Shown here in pieces: positions 1-12,217 of a DNA stretch of 64,000 nucleotides. Where the stretch lies: positions 434,001 through 498,000 of the forward strand of contig JAQFVV010006638.1 of NCBI GenBank assembly GCA_028023455.1. The letters are read 5' to 3'. The notes beneath the pieces are model-generated. The model did no database searches. It was not told where the DNA came from and saw only the letters and a list, made by a program, of their open reading frames with translations. The DNA is from Epiperipatus broadwayi (Eukaryota > Onychophora > Udeonychophora > Euonychophora > Peripatidae). The position numbers were made by a program, and so were the translations under genes. Each line of letters begins with the position of its first letter. The stretch's first letter is position 1.

Positions 1-1664
1 AATTTATTGTTCTGAATTATAATTACAACCTGGCTTGGGAGAATGATGATCATGATCAGTTCTCCTATGGCATCTTCCTTTGTTTTGAGGTGTTGGACTT
101 CTATTTGTCTTATTTTTGGGAGTTTTTCAGGCCATACATCATCATGGTGGCTTGCATTTCCAGCCGCACTTTTCTGCAAGTTATCATCACTATTTGATAT
201 TTTTATAAATTGGGTTTGGTATGGGCTATGCATATTGCCTGTTAAAGATCTTTTTTTCCCTTTTCCATGGTGGTATCCCATTTCTTTGGTGATGATAACA
301 TGGTGGTAGGTCATAGTTGCTATATTTTTGAGGAGGCATTTTTTTGCATCTGATGGCTCCTATTCTAGGCCCATCAGCTCTTCTATAGGGAGGTTTGTTT
401 TGTGGTTGCTCTGCTCCTCCTTCCTTGGTTGCTGATGCACCACAGCTATCATATGTTGTTAATAGTTCAGCAACCTGCTCAATAGATCCACAATCAGTCT
501 CAACTAGCATTCTTTCTACATAACTTGGGAAGCTGTGCTGTTTCAATCTAATAATGTGGAGTTCAGATAGGGGATCAGATATCAAGGCTCTAAACCTGGC
601 CACCTGTCTTCTAAAGAAGAGTGTATAAGACTCTACAGATGGACATTTCTCCTGGGACACCTTATATTTAAACCCCTCCTGATAATCATCACTCCAGTAA
701 TGGCTCATTAGTGCTCCTTTAAAATCATCAAAATTTATAGGTTAGGTGAACAGTGAATCCCACCGTGCTTGCCCTGCAGCTTGTAGATGACTACATGCTA
801 TTGCCTGTTTTGCCCCTCTTCTGTCAATACATTAATACTAAAGTACCTCTCAAAACTTTTTACATATTCTGTAGATGCTTCATTACAGATCCCTGAAAAA
901 GTTCTAATTTTTAAGAATTGATTTACAATTCCAGACATCTGGTTAGTTATAGGGACATCATGACTAACTTGATAATTCTCTTTTTGACTTCCTTTTGGGA
1001 CTGTTTCTGTCTTTCCTTGTTTTGGCAATATATTGCTATTTTTTGTTTATGTCTCTTTCATCTGGGTGGTTAATATAGATATCCACCTTCTCCTGCATGG
1101 AGTCTTGGATTCTTGTTATTTTTGTATCAATGGCCTAACATATCTGGGTCATTTTTACTTCTTGCTCTATTAATGAGCCTTTTACTTCCTCCATCACTTC
1201 CTCCTTAATTTTTAATATATTGTTAGTCATTTCTTTTATTAACTGGTTGAACTCTTATTTTGGCTTTTGGATATTTCACTGATTTGATCTTTCAATTCTC
1301 TTTTGTCTTCTTCTCTCTGTTCTCTCTGTTCTTTTTTATCTTCCTCTCTTTTACTGTTGTCTTCTTCTCTCTGTTCCTCTTTTCTTGTTGTCTTTTTCTC
1401 ATAGTTTTCTATGTTCTTTGTTATCTTTATCTCTTTTTTGTTGTTTTCTTCTCTCTGTTCTCTATGTTCTTTTTATTTTCCTCTCTTTTCTGGATCTTTT
1501 CTTTCTCTCTGTTCCTCTCTTTTCTTGTCATTTTTTATCATTTCCAATAACAGAGCTAACATAGATGTCTCCCCTGTTCTCTGTGATTGATTTTGATTGT
1601 CTGCTTTGACTTCTTGTTTATCTTCTTCCTCAGGAAGATTTTCTATACTTTCTGTATTTATCAA
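1..1664 (-). pseudogene. Decayed Gag of a Ty3/gypsy-like LTR retrotransposon
   Basis: Reading leftward from 1664, the first part encodes an acidic and polar N-terminus followed by a long charged segment rich in E, K, R and Q (about 1664-1060), which looks like a coiled coil. From 1028 it encodes a capsid-like region with FSGICNEASTEYVKSFERYF, then IACSHLQAAGQARWDSL. This matches the motif order of the intact Gag at 29476-30054 (IACSHIQGEVMEWWETM). It continues at 708-226 with RFRALISDPLSELHIIRL and ends in a basic tail where a CCHC knuckle would be expected, but only remnants remain. There is a frameshift near 800 and an in-frame stop near 742, and open sequence continues to the window edge without recognisable protease. 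Assignment to the family rests on motif similarity only. Confidence 0.65.
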
Positions 1665-2046
1665 CTTTTTTTGTTTTTGATCTCGTTATCATCAATATTT
1701 TTTTTAATTTTATTTTTACTTTTTTATTTTGATTTTGATAAGCTTCTCTCTCCATCCACACCATGATTTAACTTCAAGTCTTTGTTATGCCTATTCATCA
1801 TTTATGCCATTCATTTTTATTTACTCTTTTAAAATTTTATTTTTCCACCCTTTTTGAATAAATCACATCACTGCATCACATGCACTGTTTACATCACAGT
1901 ATCATGATTTGAATATGCCTTTTCCATTTCTTCTTTTTTATTACTCATATCTAGCTGTTTTATGCCTGTGGATAAGCTAGTTATATCAGGCTTTACAGTA
2001 GGGTGAAAATGTAACTGGACCCATACAACCCCTTTCTTACCTTGGT

Positions 2047-2300
2047 TGTAACAATTTCCTGATGAGCATGATGCAGAAAGGAACTATCAATTGGTATTCC
2101 CCAATGCAGATGTTATCCCTCTTACAACATATTTCCTGCTCATCAGAGGATGTAGCACTATAGAGACTGAAAGCATCTAGAAATTTCTGTTTGGTTTCTC
2201 AAATGGCACCACTAGAGTTCCACCTCACTACAGCCTGACTTACCTAGGTATAGTTATGCCAGACATAGCTCAGGAGGCATGAGATTTTCATGAATGAATG
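2047..2300 (-). repeat. Possible 5' LTR end upstream of the gag relic
   Basis: Read on the minus strand, this stretch ends in ATTGTTACA at 2047, resembling the CGTTACA terminus of the intact element's LTR. About 155 bases before that end is CTAGTGGTGCC (near 2201-2215), a motif also seen near the 3' end of other LTRs here. The gag relic begins about 380 bases downstream on the same strand, as expected for a 5' LTR. The outer LTR boundary and a primer-binding site could not be found. Confidence 0.3.
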
Positions 2301-3055
2301 CAATGAATGATAAGTGATGCAAAAAATAGAAATGAACAACTGGATAACTATAATTAATTTTAAGTAACAACAATTTTATTCTAACAACAATTCATCTGCA
2401 AGTCCTTCCAATAAAATTCATTCATATCCATGTGAAGATTTATTTTCAGTTCACTTATGATAAAAAATTTAGAAGCACTTTATTTTTCAATAGTACATTT
2501 GCAAGTCCTTCTAATAAAGTATATGCAGCTAAGCATTTATGATTTATATAGCATTTCATTATTTTGAGAATTATTACAGGTAGGTAAACATGTAAACTCA
2601 CCAATTTTAGGTTTGTGGAGCATTTATAATTTAATCAAGTATAGATGCATATTCATACACATAAATTTTATTATTTTATTTAGATAGAAGTAACATGCAG
2701 TTAAGCATTTTTGGTTTATATTTAATTATTCCGATATATAGCTCATATATTTATTTTTCAGTTAACATAGAGAGATAAGTTTGTTATCAAAATTTCTGTG
2801 TTGGTAGACCATTTGAAATATAGAACACAATTAATGTTTTCATAATTCTCCATTCATTTTTTATTATAAACTTTGTTATATAATTAATAATTGAATTATT
2901 ATTATTTTTAATTCTTAACTCTTTACTTGTTGTTCTCTTTCAATAATAATGAGGCTTGATGAATGGCACTGTAGACTGAGGCTGGAGCTTACTTCATGAT
3001 CATGGATAGAGAGAAAAAGCAGGCCCATGTTAGATTGTTTCTTCATGGATATGTT
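2301..3055. other. AT-rich stretch without a recognisable gene
   Basis: No long open frame is present. A short phrase, gcaagtccttc(c/t)aataaa, occurs twice (near 2398 and 2501), indicating an old local duplication. It may be the body of the possible LTR ending at 2047, but nothing in the sequence fixes this. Confidence 0.4.
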
Positions 3056-3250
3056 TGATTTTTCTCTCTTGCTTTACTTAATAAAACTGATAAAAAAAAC
3101 AAACACTCTCTGATAATCCAAATTTTCCAGCTTATTTATACTTTCCCTGCTTGATTTTCTCTCTTGTTTATTCAATACAACTGATAGAAAAAACTACTTT
3201 CTCTTCCTATAATCTGAATTTTCCAGCCTATTTTTACTCTCTCTGTTTAT
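3056..3250. repeat. Two-copy tandem duplication, about 98 bp
   Basis: Two diverged copies lie head to tail. Each starts with TGATTTTYCTCTCTTG, continues through an A-rich segment and ends with AATTTTCCAGCYTATTT. No coding potential is seen. Confidence 0.6.
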
Positions 3251-3615
3251 CAGAATGCATTCACTTTACATGATGCTTGCTTCAATTGGTATTGGTGTAT
3301 GTTTTTGTCCACGTTTGTGCCATTTCACCCAGCTCATTGGCTATTCTTTTTGGTGGTAAAAGACCATTTTTAATTATCTGGCTATGTGTTTTCAAATTCC
3401 AATTAATTTTAAATTTCCTTGCCTGGAGCATTGGCTTAACACTTAAGTTATTTTGCCTTACAAATTATTTTCTGAAATATAAAATTATTCTTTTTCTTAA
3501 TGTTTAAATATTTTTATTCTTTTTTTTTTGAATTGATGAATTTTAATAAAGAAAGATTTATCCTTCTTTTAATTGCAGATTTACACATATTTGTTGTCTT
3601 TTTTCTTATTAATTT

Positions 3616-3779
3616 GACCAAATTATTTTTCTTTTTCATTGCTGTCAATTTTCATGATTTCTTTGTTTCCTTAAATTTTTAGTTTTCCTTAACCATTGAC
3701 CAAATTATCTTTCTTTTTCATTGCTGTCAATTTTCATGATTCCTTTGTTTCCTTAAATTTTTAGTTTTTCTTAACCATT
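3616..3779. repeat. Two-copy tandem duplication, 82 bp
   Basis: The phrase GACCAAATTAT begins at 3616 and again at 3698. The intervening sequence, including TCATTGCTGTCAATTTTCAT, is nearly identical in both copies, so the duplication is fairly recent. Confidence 0.8.
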
Positions 3780-3871
3780 ATTGTCTTTTCTTTTTTTAAC
3801 AACAAATCATGCTAGTCTTTTTAATTGGGGGGAGAGATCTTTTGCATATATACATGAAACAATATATCTGT

Positions 3872-3873
3872 TT

Positions 3874-3905
<32 letters not shown>
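3872..3905. repeat. (TA)n microsatellite
   Basis: An uninterrupted alternating TA run. Confidence 0.95.
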
Positions 3906-3908
<3 letters not shown>

Positions 3909-4117
3909 AAACAAAGATTTGCATGGGTTAAATATATAAAATGCATATTTTGCGGGTTTATCCGTGTTAAAAACTTTTAATATTAATATATTGACATTTC
4001 AACTTGGTCACACAAGCCATCCACAGAGTTATAAAAGGTAGAAAGATGGTTGTAGAGGTGCTACGATCACTGATTTGAATAAAATGTTAAAATTCCACCA
4101 ATAGCAAAAAATGTTAA

Positions 4118-4636
4118 ATTTAGGAATGTTTTTTAAAAAAATCTTTCCAAATAGGAGGAAGTTTGCATGTATCATCTCGCTTATTGATACAATCTGGCCT
4201 TTTAAGTATCTTAATGGCTTCTCTAGTTTTGCATTGGTAGAGATTATCACATCTGGATATGATCCTGGTACTAGAAAAATCAATTTTATGACTTGAATCT
4301 ATAGTATGGAGTGAGAGTGCTGATGATGATGAGTGTTGTTTTACTGCATTAGCATGCTCATATCTTCTAACACTGATGCAATGATTACTCATACGTATGT
4401 AAGAAGCTTTACAATTTTTAAATGAGATTTGATAGACAGCATGAGATTCAAGAGGGATTAAATCCTTAGGCTTGGTTATTATATTGCTGATCTTTTGATG
4501 AGCAGAAAGTGCTGTATCTATATTATAGCGTCTTAATATACATCTGATACTGTCTGTAGTTCCTTTTACATATGGAACACAAATCCTAATAGCTGATTTA
4601 TCATCTTTTTGTTTCCTATTTTGTCTATTTTGGCTT
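4118..4636 (-). pseudogene. Penelope-like retroelement C-terminus (RT tail plus GIY-YIG-type region)
   Basis: One minus-strand frame is open from about 4636 to 4120. It encodes, in order, PYVKGTTDSI, LRRYNI, TKPKD, AVYQI, SYI, RRYEHANAV, HKIDF, then TREAIKIL. In Penelope-like elements the reverse transcriptase is followed by a conserved P-Y-V-x-G block, a K-P-K-D block and a GIY-YIG endonuclease ending in an H-x-I-D-F block and an R-E-A-x-E-I block. That order is reproduced here. The GIY-YIG core is degraded: AVYQI replaces the first motif, and SYIRMS lacks the usual Y-I-G-E-T. The catalytic RT palm is absent. It faces away from an inverted partial copy at 4684-4968. I am fairly sure of the family; activity is very unlikely. 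Confidence 0.75.
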
Positions 4637-4683
4637 GAAATAAGTCATTTTTTATAAATTTGTAATTATAACTTAGTTATAAT

Positions 4684-4968
4684 TTCAGTAATCATCGCAT
4701 CAGTGTTAGGAGAGATGAGCATGCTAATGTAGTAAAACAACACTCTTCATCATCAGCACTCTCACTCCATACTGTAGATTCAGATCATAAAATTGATTTT
4801 TCTAGTACCAGGATCATATCCAGATGTGATAATCTCTACCAATGCAAAATTAGAGAAGCCAATGAGATACTTAAAAGGCCAGATTGTATCAATAAGCGAG
4901 ATGATAAATGCAAACTTCCTCCTATTTGGAAAGATTTTTTTTTTTTAAAAAAAAAAAAACATTCCTAT
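4684..4968 (+). pseudogene. Inverted partial copy of the Penelope-like C-terminus
   Basis: This is a close inverted copy of 4118-4396. On the plus strand it encodes RRDEHANVV, HKIDFSSTRI and KLPPIWKDF, the same blocks as its partner, with a few substitutions including a stop within the EHAN...KQH segment. It runs into a T-run followed by an A-run (4937-4964) where the partner has a shorter version. Arms of about 280 bp are separated by about 290 bp that belong to the left copy only. Penelope elements commonly carry inverted partial copies at one end, so this is likely one composite insertion. Confidence 0.7.
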
Positions 4969-6480
4969 GATGATGAAAGAAAGAGAGAAGAAAAGATGAA
5001 AAGGAATGAAAGAAATAGAAATGATACATGGTGGAGAGAGAGATGGAAGGAGAATAAGAAATTAAATGATTTGAAATGAATAACATGATACAAGAAATGT
5101 CAAAGACAGATGAGAAATGATATGAAAAGAAATGAGAGATGCTTAACAACTCAGCTCAGTGGCATTACAATAAAATTTAAGAAAAGAGATGATGATGATC
5201 CAGAGATGTATAATCAGATAGATACCAAATCCAATACTAATGCAACTATAACCATTATGGCTTATTAATAATCTACTCTAAATCATACAAAAGATTATTT
5301 AAAATCATTAATTAATAGTTATTAGAATAGACTTACCAACAGCTCACACGTACTCTGAATAAAAATAAATAATACTTTGATTGGAAAATATTATCTTTCT
5401 AAATTAACTCTTGTGCAAAATTAAAATTTAAGTTGCCTATAAAATAACTGCATGGTGAATAAAACAAATGAGTGATATATTGGCTGACCATAGCATACTA
5501 TATTATGTTCAATCTTAAAATAATAAACAAAACAAAATATTAATTCACCAATTGAATGAATCAATTTAAATTAAAGTTAATAATGGCCTATTATCCAAGA
5601 CATTAGTGAGCAAAAATAAGGGCAAGGGTACGTTTTATGCCTTTCCCATACTCACAGACAACCTACTCAAGACCTCAAATACAGATGGATTAAAATTCTT
5701 TAGACATAAGGTTTAAGATAATGATAGACAATGTGCAATTAATATAAAATAATGTGCAGCTTTTAAAATAATAGTAAATAAAATATTCTTCTGATGTAAT
5801 CTCAAATTAAACAAGGTATGTTCATTTATTTCTTAAATTTAAATTATGTTAATGACTCTCCAGAACATTCTCTGGTATTGGGTCAGCTTTATAATAAAAA
5901 TACATTAATTATGTAAATTACATAAATACAAAATATATTTAATAAGCATGTAAATATTATTTACAACATTTTTATGTATCTGGAATACATACACACACAT
6001 ATATGACTATTGAAGGCAATAGAATTTTAAATATTTCCAAATTAAAACATTAATAAATATTTTGCCTTTATTTAAAATTTATTAAAAAGTGAATAATCGC
6101 ATGTATATGTGTATTTACACTCTCTGATGATTGAACAAGTATAGAGATGCATTTGAACCTCTAGTTTAAGGATATTAATATAACCAGACAGTGACAAAAT
6201 ATGTATAACAAAATTTCTACTTTATATTCCCCTAATTAGTGGAATAAGAAAAAAATAAATAAATGATTTTACTTCAGGTTAATAAATATATTTCCAGGTG
6301 GCAAGTAAACACATGGTTTATTGTTCCTATTTTCCAATAACAAAACTATCACATAACAAAATTATTTCATAACCCATATCATCAGTTTTTTCACTTATGA
6401 ATGACTATTCTTAGTAAACCAAAATATTTTATTACAGAAAAAGAATTTTCTTATTAAGTTATTTCTTTTTTAACTTTTAT
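4969..6480. other. AT-rich intergenic stretch, no gene seen
   Basis: Purine-rich at its start (about 4970-5150, many GAAA and GAGA runs), then ordinary AT-rich sequence. The purine-rich start may be a decayed coding tail or simple sequence. No motif or long open frame is supportable. Confidence 0.5.
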
Positions 6481-6490
6481 TGGTCCATTT

Positions 6491-8020
6491 TTACTGAATG
6501 AGTCCTTCTTGTTGGTAATCACCCACTGTTATCATTTTTTCTGGATTGGGTGGGACATATGGTTTTAACTGGCATGTGCTATGGATTCCTTTAATGACCC
6601 CTTGATTCTTTAAAAGGAATGCATTCTCCCATATTTCTACTGAATCATGTAAGGTTCTCTGTATATAGGCAAAATATTGTGAAATTCTTGTCATGCAACA
6701 TTACTAAGTTATCCAGAGTTGATTTTCCACATCATTTATATCAACTTCTTTAGGTTCTACAAAATGGTCACTGATAACCTTTTGAATATGTTTTACCCAT
6801 TATGGAGCCTTAAATTGATCCTGAAATTTTTTTTTCTTTATTGGGAATCCCCATAAGTTTCTTGTATTTACTTATTTTCCTATAAATTATCTTCCCCAGA
6901 CTACAATAACATTCTGACAATATCACTCACTGTGCAAATAATTATTTCAGGAGAATATGCATCATTACCCAACTTTATAATCTTCAAACTTCAATGCACT
7001 TGATATACTAAAGACTGTATATCATCCCTTTTTGTTTGTTGGTATTCATCAGCCTTATCTTCTAATTTGATGACAGTTTCATATACCTTATCTCTAAAAA
7101 TTTCCTCAATCTCCAAGTTAAAGTCTTCTTTTGTCCTTTCATGGAAATATTTTTATTTAGCTGTTTTATTTTGTTCTTCAGAATTGGGTATTATTTTTTA
7201 ATCAGCACTATGTTTCCAATGTGGTACATCATTCTCTTGGAAGTTGACCATGTTCTTTACCATTACTATGTCCACTTCCTTTTCATACTCATTATTTTTA
7301 TTTTCAAGATCTTCATCACAAACTTTTATATTTTTATCAGGTTCCTGTTTATCCAGAAAATCGATTCCCTTCTCACAAATAGCTACACAATTTTTTTTTC
7401 ATTTTAATATCCTTTTTCATTTGTTTTACTATCTCACTTTCATAGCCAATACTGATATTTTCCCTAAAAGTTTCTAGACTATTTTCTGGATTCACATATG
7501 ATTTATTTTTTTTAAAATCAACTGTGGTTTTATCCAAAGTATTATCCTTTGACTCTCCTGATTCATCATTCCTACTTTCACTATCTGCATAATTTTCAAT
7601 TCTGTAGTTATACCCATTCTCACTTTTAACCTTCCCAACATCCTTTAAACATTCCAGAAAAGCTTTTTTAAGTTCAATCTCAGAACATTTTAACAGATCA
7701 ATACTTTTTTTCAGTTTCATTATTTGTTTTTTCTGCAGTTTTCTCATCTTCCATTTTATTTAAATCTGCATCTTCTCTCCTGTCTTTATTTATTGTTTGA
7801 CTGAGATCACAATTATTAGCTTTATCATAGATTTACTGATATCACTATTATTAGTTTTATCAGAGATTTCTACATCTTCAAGGTTATCCAAATTATTAGT
7901 AGTTGATGAAAGGTTTTCTTCATTACTAGAATCTTTCTTTTTTCAATTTTAACAGTAACTATTTAGATTCTTTCTTACAAACTTGGATCCTGTGGATATA
8001 GCCTTTTATTTCACATGAGA
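6491..8020 (-). pseudogene. Decayed retroelement segment between protease and RT
   Basis: On the minus strand, 7747-7373 encodes a 124-residue strongly charged segment rich in K, E, D, S and N with no recognised domain. Further downstream, 6694-6491 encodes CQLKPYVPPNPEKMITVGDY, which resembles the proline-rich barrel segment that often precedes the reverse transcriptase in gypsy-type Pol. No RT motif follows; the relic seems to end near 6480. Frameshifts and stops interrupt it throughout. It lies downstream of the protease relic at 8060-8560 on the same strand, so I treat them as one element. Confidence 0.45.
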
Positions 8021-8059
8021 ATACTTGTCTGTTTTTTTCCTATGATTTCTTTTGGCTAG

Positions 8060-8560
8060 TCATGATCATTTGGTTCTGTTAGGATGGATTTTTGGACCTT
8101 AGCAATAATAAATGTAGTGTTGATGTGTTGTATTAAACATCCAATCCTTAATGCTAATGATTCTGTTTCTATATTGAACCTTATTGATCTTCCGTGCAGC
8201 ATACATGATTTATCTGGGTAATTTATGATGGTCTTATATTGGGTTAAAAAATCAGACCCTAAGACTATGTTATGTATGACTCAACATAATTAATAATGGA
8301 TGTCCTAGGAGTTTTTTATGTTGTATCACTTCTAACCAAACTTGACAATTTTCCTTGATTGCTTTCATCCCATTAACCAATATTAAATTTATATGTTTCA
8401 TTGGAAATTTCATTACATCTTTTCTTTGACCATTATAAGTTTTAAGCCAGGCTTTAAAAATAATGGATACATGACTACCAGAGTCTAACAAGTTAGGTGT
8501 ACTTTGGATTCCAATCCTGACTTTAATGGTCGGATACATGTTTGAACTCCATTTACTAAC
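8060..8560 (-). pseudogene. Retropepsin-type protease relic of an LTR element
   Basis: The minus strand at 8539-8270 encodes YPTIKVRIGIQ, then LLDSGSHVSII, the aspartic protease active-site motif in D-S-G form, then LILVNGMKA. After a break, another frame gives HNIVLGSDFLTQY, matching the conserved second half of retroviral-type proteases (I-x-L-G-x-D-F/W-L). The pair of motifs in the right order and spacing makes the call. The same block in the intact element nearby reads LLDTGSQVSVM ... HDLVLGSDFM. It probably cannot make a working enzyme because of the frame break. Confidence 0.7.
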
Positions 8561-8639
8561 TGTTTATTAGTGTCATGCCTAAGGCTGGTGACAGAGTTTA
8601 TACTATAAGTGGATTTGTTTCTTTCTTTATTGGGTAACC

Positions 8640-10260
8640 ATGGGAAGGAGATATCTAGTAGGATCTTTTGAGGGTTTCCGATGTATTTTTTATTGCTGTG
8701 GTCTGATTCTTGTCAATCTAGTGTACATGATTTCCATCTTTATTGTTTATACTAATTATTTGAACTATCAATTCCTCAAGTTTTCTTCACATCTGTGGAA
8801 GTTCAGGAGCCAGGTGGCTGGAATCAATCGTTGTCAGGAATTGTGCCATCCTTTTGACATCAGTAATCTCTCTTCCCAGCATCAGTTTTGGTACACAGGC
8901 AGAAATGTTATGATGGATAGTCTTGATAACTCTGGTGTCTAAATAAGCAAAAGCCACTAATTTGCCACTAATGACTGAACATGGCTACTTGATGCACAAA
9001 AAATTTTGTATGCATCTCCCTATGAGTGGAATATATTCTATGGATAGAGGGTGTACGATGCCATCCCATCTCTTTTTATTTCAGTAGCATTGCAAGATAA
9101 CCATTATAATCTCAGAAAGTTCTAGGTTTTTCTCATTTTGAGTTCTACCAATCCTTAGCTGTCCCCCTTAGGTAATAGCTGGTAATGGATATTTGTTCTT
9201 CATGACTTGATGGGCTAAATAAAGAGTTCCTTCAAGCTTCCTAAATGTTTTGTGGGCTACCATGCCATGTTTGCGTCCATTCCTTGACTGCTCAGGTTAC
9301 TTGCACCATGGATCATTTCAGCTGTGGTTGGTTCCTTAGTCATCATCATGTTTTATGCTCTCTATCTTGTGGGCTTTCATTTTCCTTAAATGACAGTGGA
9401 TGATGATATTCAAAATATATTCTCATGGTACCAGTTGCTCATTCTGGCTCATTTTGATCATCAGACATGGTTCTCAGAATCTAATTCCTGGCACAAATCT
9501 TCAACTGTGTCTTTAAAGTCTAATCATATCTTTTCATGAGTTTCTTGAATCATATCTTTTATTTTTTACATCTCTTTTTTAAATGCTTCTTAGTCATGTT
9601 TGACATTCTCTTCCATTTCATAAAGTTTATCCTTGATCTCATTTTGTCCTCCTTGGAGGTCTCTTAACAGTTCATCATGTGTCATGATGTTTGTTTGCAT
9701 TTCTGTTAGTATTTATTCAGAGCATTGGACTTGATCACAAATATGCAGATACTCCTTCACATATTGGATAGCAAGTGTCATTTTTTTTAAATTCTGTCTT
9801 ACCCACTCTTCCATCTCTTGGCTTCTCTTTTAAATTCTCTGAAATTTCTCATTAATCTACTGAATATTCCTTTGTATTTTTAAAATAGTTTGTTTTAATA
9901 TTACTACTTCAGTCCATTTCCTGCATTCTTCAACTTGTTTTTAATATTAATTCTTTAGTTTGTTCTTTAGAATTTTGTTTCTCTAACAAACTGTGCAATA
10001 TAATTAACAGACTATGGCTGCCTTTTATCCACTAAATTGTCAGGCTCCTTAGATGTAATCTGTTTGCTTAAGGTGTTTATTAGATCAGTGTCTATTAGAA
10101 TGTCCTGTTCTCATCATCTATTACTGCTTTCACTCTCAGTTTCTATTTGGCTTCCATTTTCTGAATGATTATTTCCATTATTACTGCTGTATATTTCCTG
10201 GATATCCATCCTATTAGTTATAGTACTGTTTCTTGAAACTTTATTTTTCAAGTATGGGTT
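8640..10260 (-). pseudogene. Decayed Gag upstream of the protease relic
   Basis: The minus strand retains many short open pieces in coherent order. A charged coiled-coil-like N-terminal part (about 10200-9550) includes DELLRDLQGGQNEIKDKLYE. A middle part (about 9300-9000) includes FRKLEGTLYLAHQVMKNKY. A capsid-like tail (about 8990-8790) includes LVAFAYLDTRVIKTI and ITDVKRMAQFLTTID, which resembles the L-x-x-A-x-x-N-L ... L-L-R-L segment of gypsy Gag. Stops and frameshifts are numerous. No zinc knuckle survives. This is a weak, position-supported assignment. Confidence 0.45.
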
Positions 10261-10261
10261 A

Positions 10262-12180
10262 CTTACCAACCTACTCACTCTTTCTCAGTCATCTCCTATG
10301 CTAATACTCCTACCATTGCCCCACTTTTCTATCTCTGCCATACTCTTCTTTTATGATGACAACCTATTTTTCTATTCACCCCCTCTCTATCTTATTGCCT
10401 TAATGCTTACATCTACATATCTTCTAAATAATAAATATAAAATAGATATGAAACAATATAATATCAAACAAAAAAATACTGTTCCTTCCTTCTCTTGCCA
10501 CCTGTTTCATTTGTTTATTTGCATCTGAAATTGACCTCTAATGTCTTTGATTAGTTTTCTATAATAAAATATAAAACAGTATAATGACTCTCTCTTTTAT
10601 TGTTTACACAAGTTCGAATATTTTCAGTATATCGAGTTGCTATCTGTAGCGAAAAAGTAAGCTTATTATATCTTTCTATTGAGATCGTGGCACTCTGGTT
10701 GATTGCAGTAAGCGGAACGATCTCAAGAAAAGAATAAAAGAAGTTTACTTTGACGCTAGAAATAGGAACTCGATAAACAGAGAAGTCTCTTGTTATAAGA
10801 TCTCCAGAAAATGGAATATGTAACTATCTCATTTGCATAAATTTGCATCACTCTTCATCAATTTATTTATTTGACAGTGGCTACGAATATGAGAATCCTG
10901 GCCCTCAATAGTGCTTAGCCACATATGTAGATACAGATATTTATGTTTTTGTCTATATGTATTAATATTTTTTTGTATTCAGCTTTGTATGTTTATGCGT
11001 TTTAGCACATTTTATATTTTCTATTTTAAAAAGATTAAAGTAATGTTCAACCTATCTGATAAGAAAACTAAAATAATAATCATAAATTAGAAGAAATTAA
11101 TAATTATATGCTTTTGAGAGATTACTAACAATGATATAAACATAACGGATGAAAATGATGATACATTTGAACTTGTATGGTGAGCTTTAAGTGGAAATAA
11201 TTTACTATTCAAACGAAATAAGTTACTTACTATGAAACTGAAATTGGGACATACCAGTAGAATACAGAAACTTTAAACTACTCATCTTAAGTACAGAGCG
11301 ATGTATATTAGAAATAGCAAGAAAAAATGGGAAAAAATCGAAATATTTTGGTTAAATAATAAACATGTATCATTGACATCATTAAAATAATAAGAAGACT
11401 AAACTAAAACTATACTGGAAACAAAGCTGGACAGTTAGCATTTTGATTTAATTCCCAAGAGTTATAAATCCTCTAGAGAAATATCAAGTTAGATAATAAA
11501 AAAAATAGAATAAAGAAATTTGTGTTATGTTAAAAAAAAATTTGCATCAGAGAACTGGATTAAACTCGGAGAGACTTTCAATCTGCAGTATATCGATAAG
11601 GATAAAAAATGATAATATTTTAGTACAACATGAATGTTGAATGTATTTTTGTACATATAAATATGAATAAAATTGTTTAAGCGTGTTCATAAATACTTTC
11701 ACAAAATATACTGATAAAATGTTTTCCAATTTATTAACATTTAATTTTGTCTTATTTTTTTAATTGCAATTTAATAGGGTTTTTTTTTTCTAAATATTTC
11801 TTTAATTATTTATATATTAGTTATTTATATTCAAATTTGGTATGTGCATTTTGTTCAAGTTTTTTAAGTAGTAGTTTTTTTTTTTTAAAAAAAAAAAACA
11901 ATCAAATGTAATTCACATAAATTTAAAATTGTTTTGACTTTAGTGCAGCATTAATCGTTTCTGCTGTGGATACAGCCACAAGTATTTTTAGTGGAATTGT
12001 TATATTTAGTGTGTTAGGAAATGTTGCACATCAAATGAATGTCAGTATTGCAGAAGTTACATATAAAGGTAAGCAAACTTTTGTTCAATAAGAAAGTGTT
12101 TCTCATCTAAATTCATATTTATGTCATTGTTGTAAATACTCTGACAATGTTTGTTGTAAAAATGAGTATTACCTCAAATG

Positions 12181-12184
<4 letters not shown>
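10262..12184. other. AT-rich intergenic stretch, no gene seen
   Basis: No coding or RNA feature is supportable. A less AT-rich patch at about 10610-10810 has no recognised identity. A T-run followed by an A-run occurs at about 11876-11898. The segment ends in a (TA)n run that borders the satellite array. Confidence 0.5.

Positions 12185-12212
<28 letters not shown>
12185..12212. repeat. (TA)n microsatellite bordering satellite array 1
   Basis: Alternating TA run immediately abutting the first satellite unit. A shorter TA run also closes the array (about 14313-14328). Confidence 0.9.

Positions 12213-12217
<5 letters not shown>

Noticed and set aside
1260-1550. Plus-strand frame encoding a hydrophobic Phe/Leu/Ser-rich protein
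   Set aside because: It is the antisense of the charged coiled-coil part of the gag relic; the hydrophobicity comes from reading A/G-rich codons backwards.
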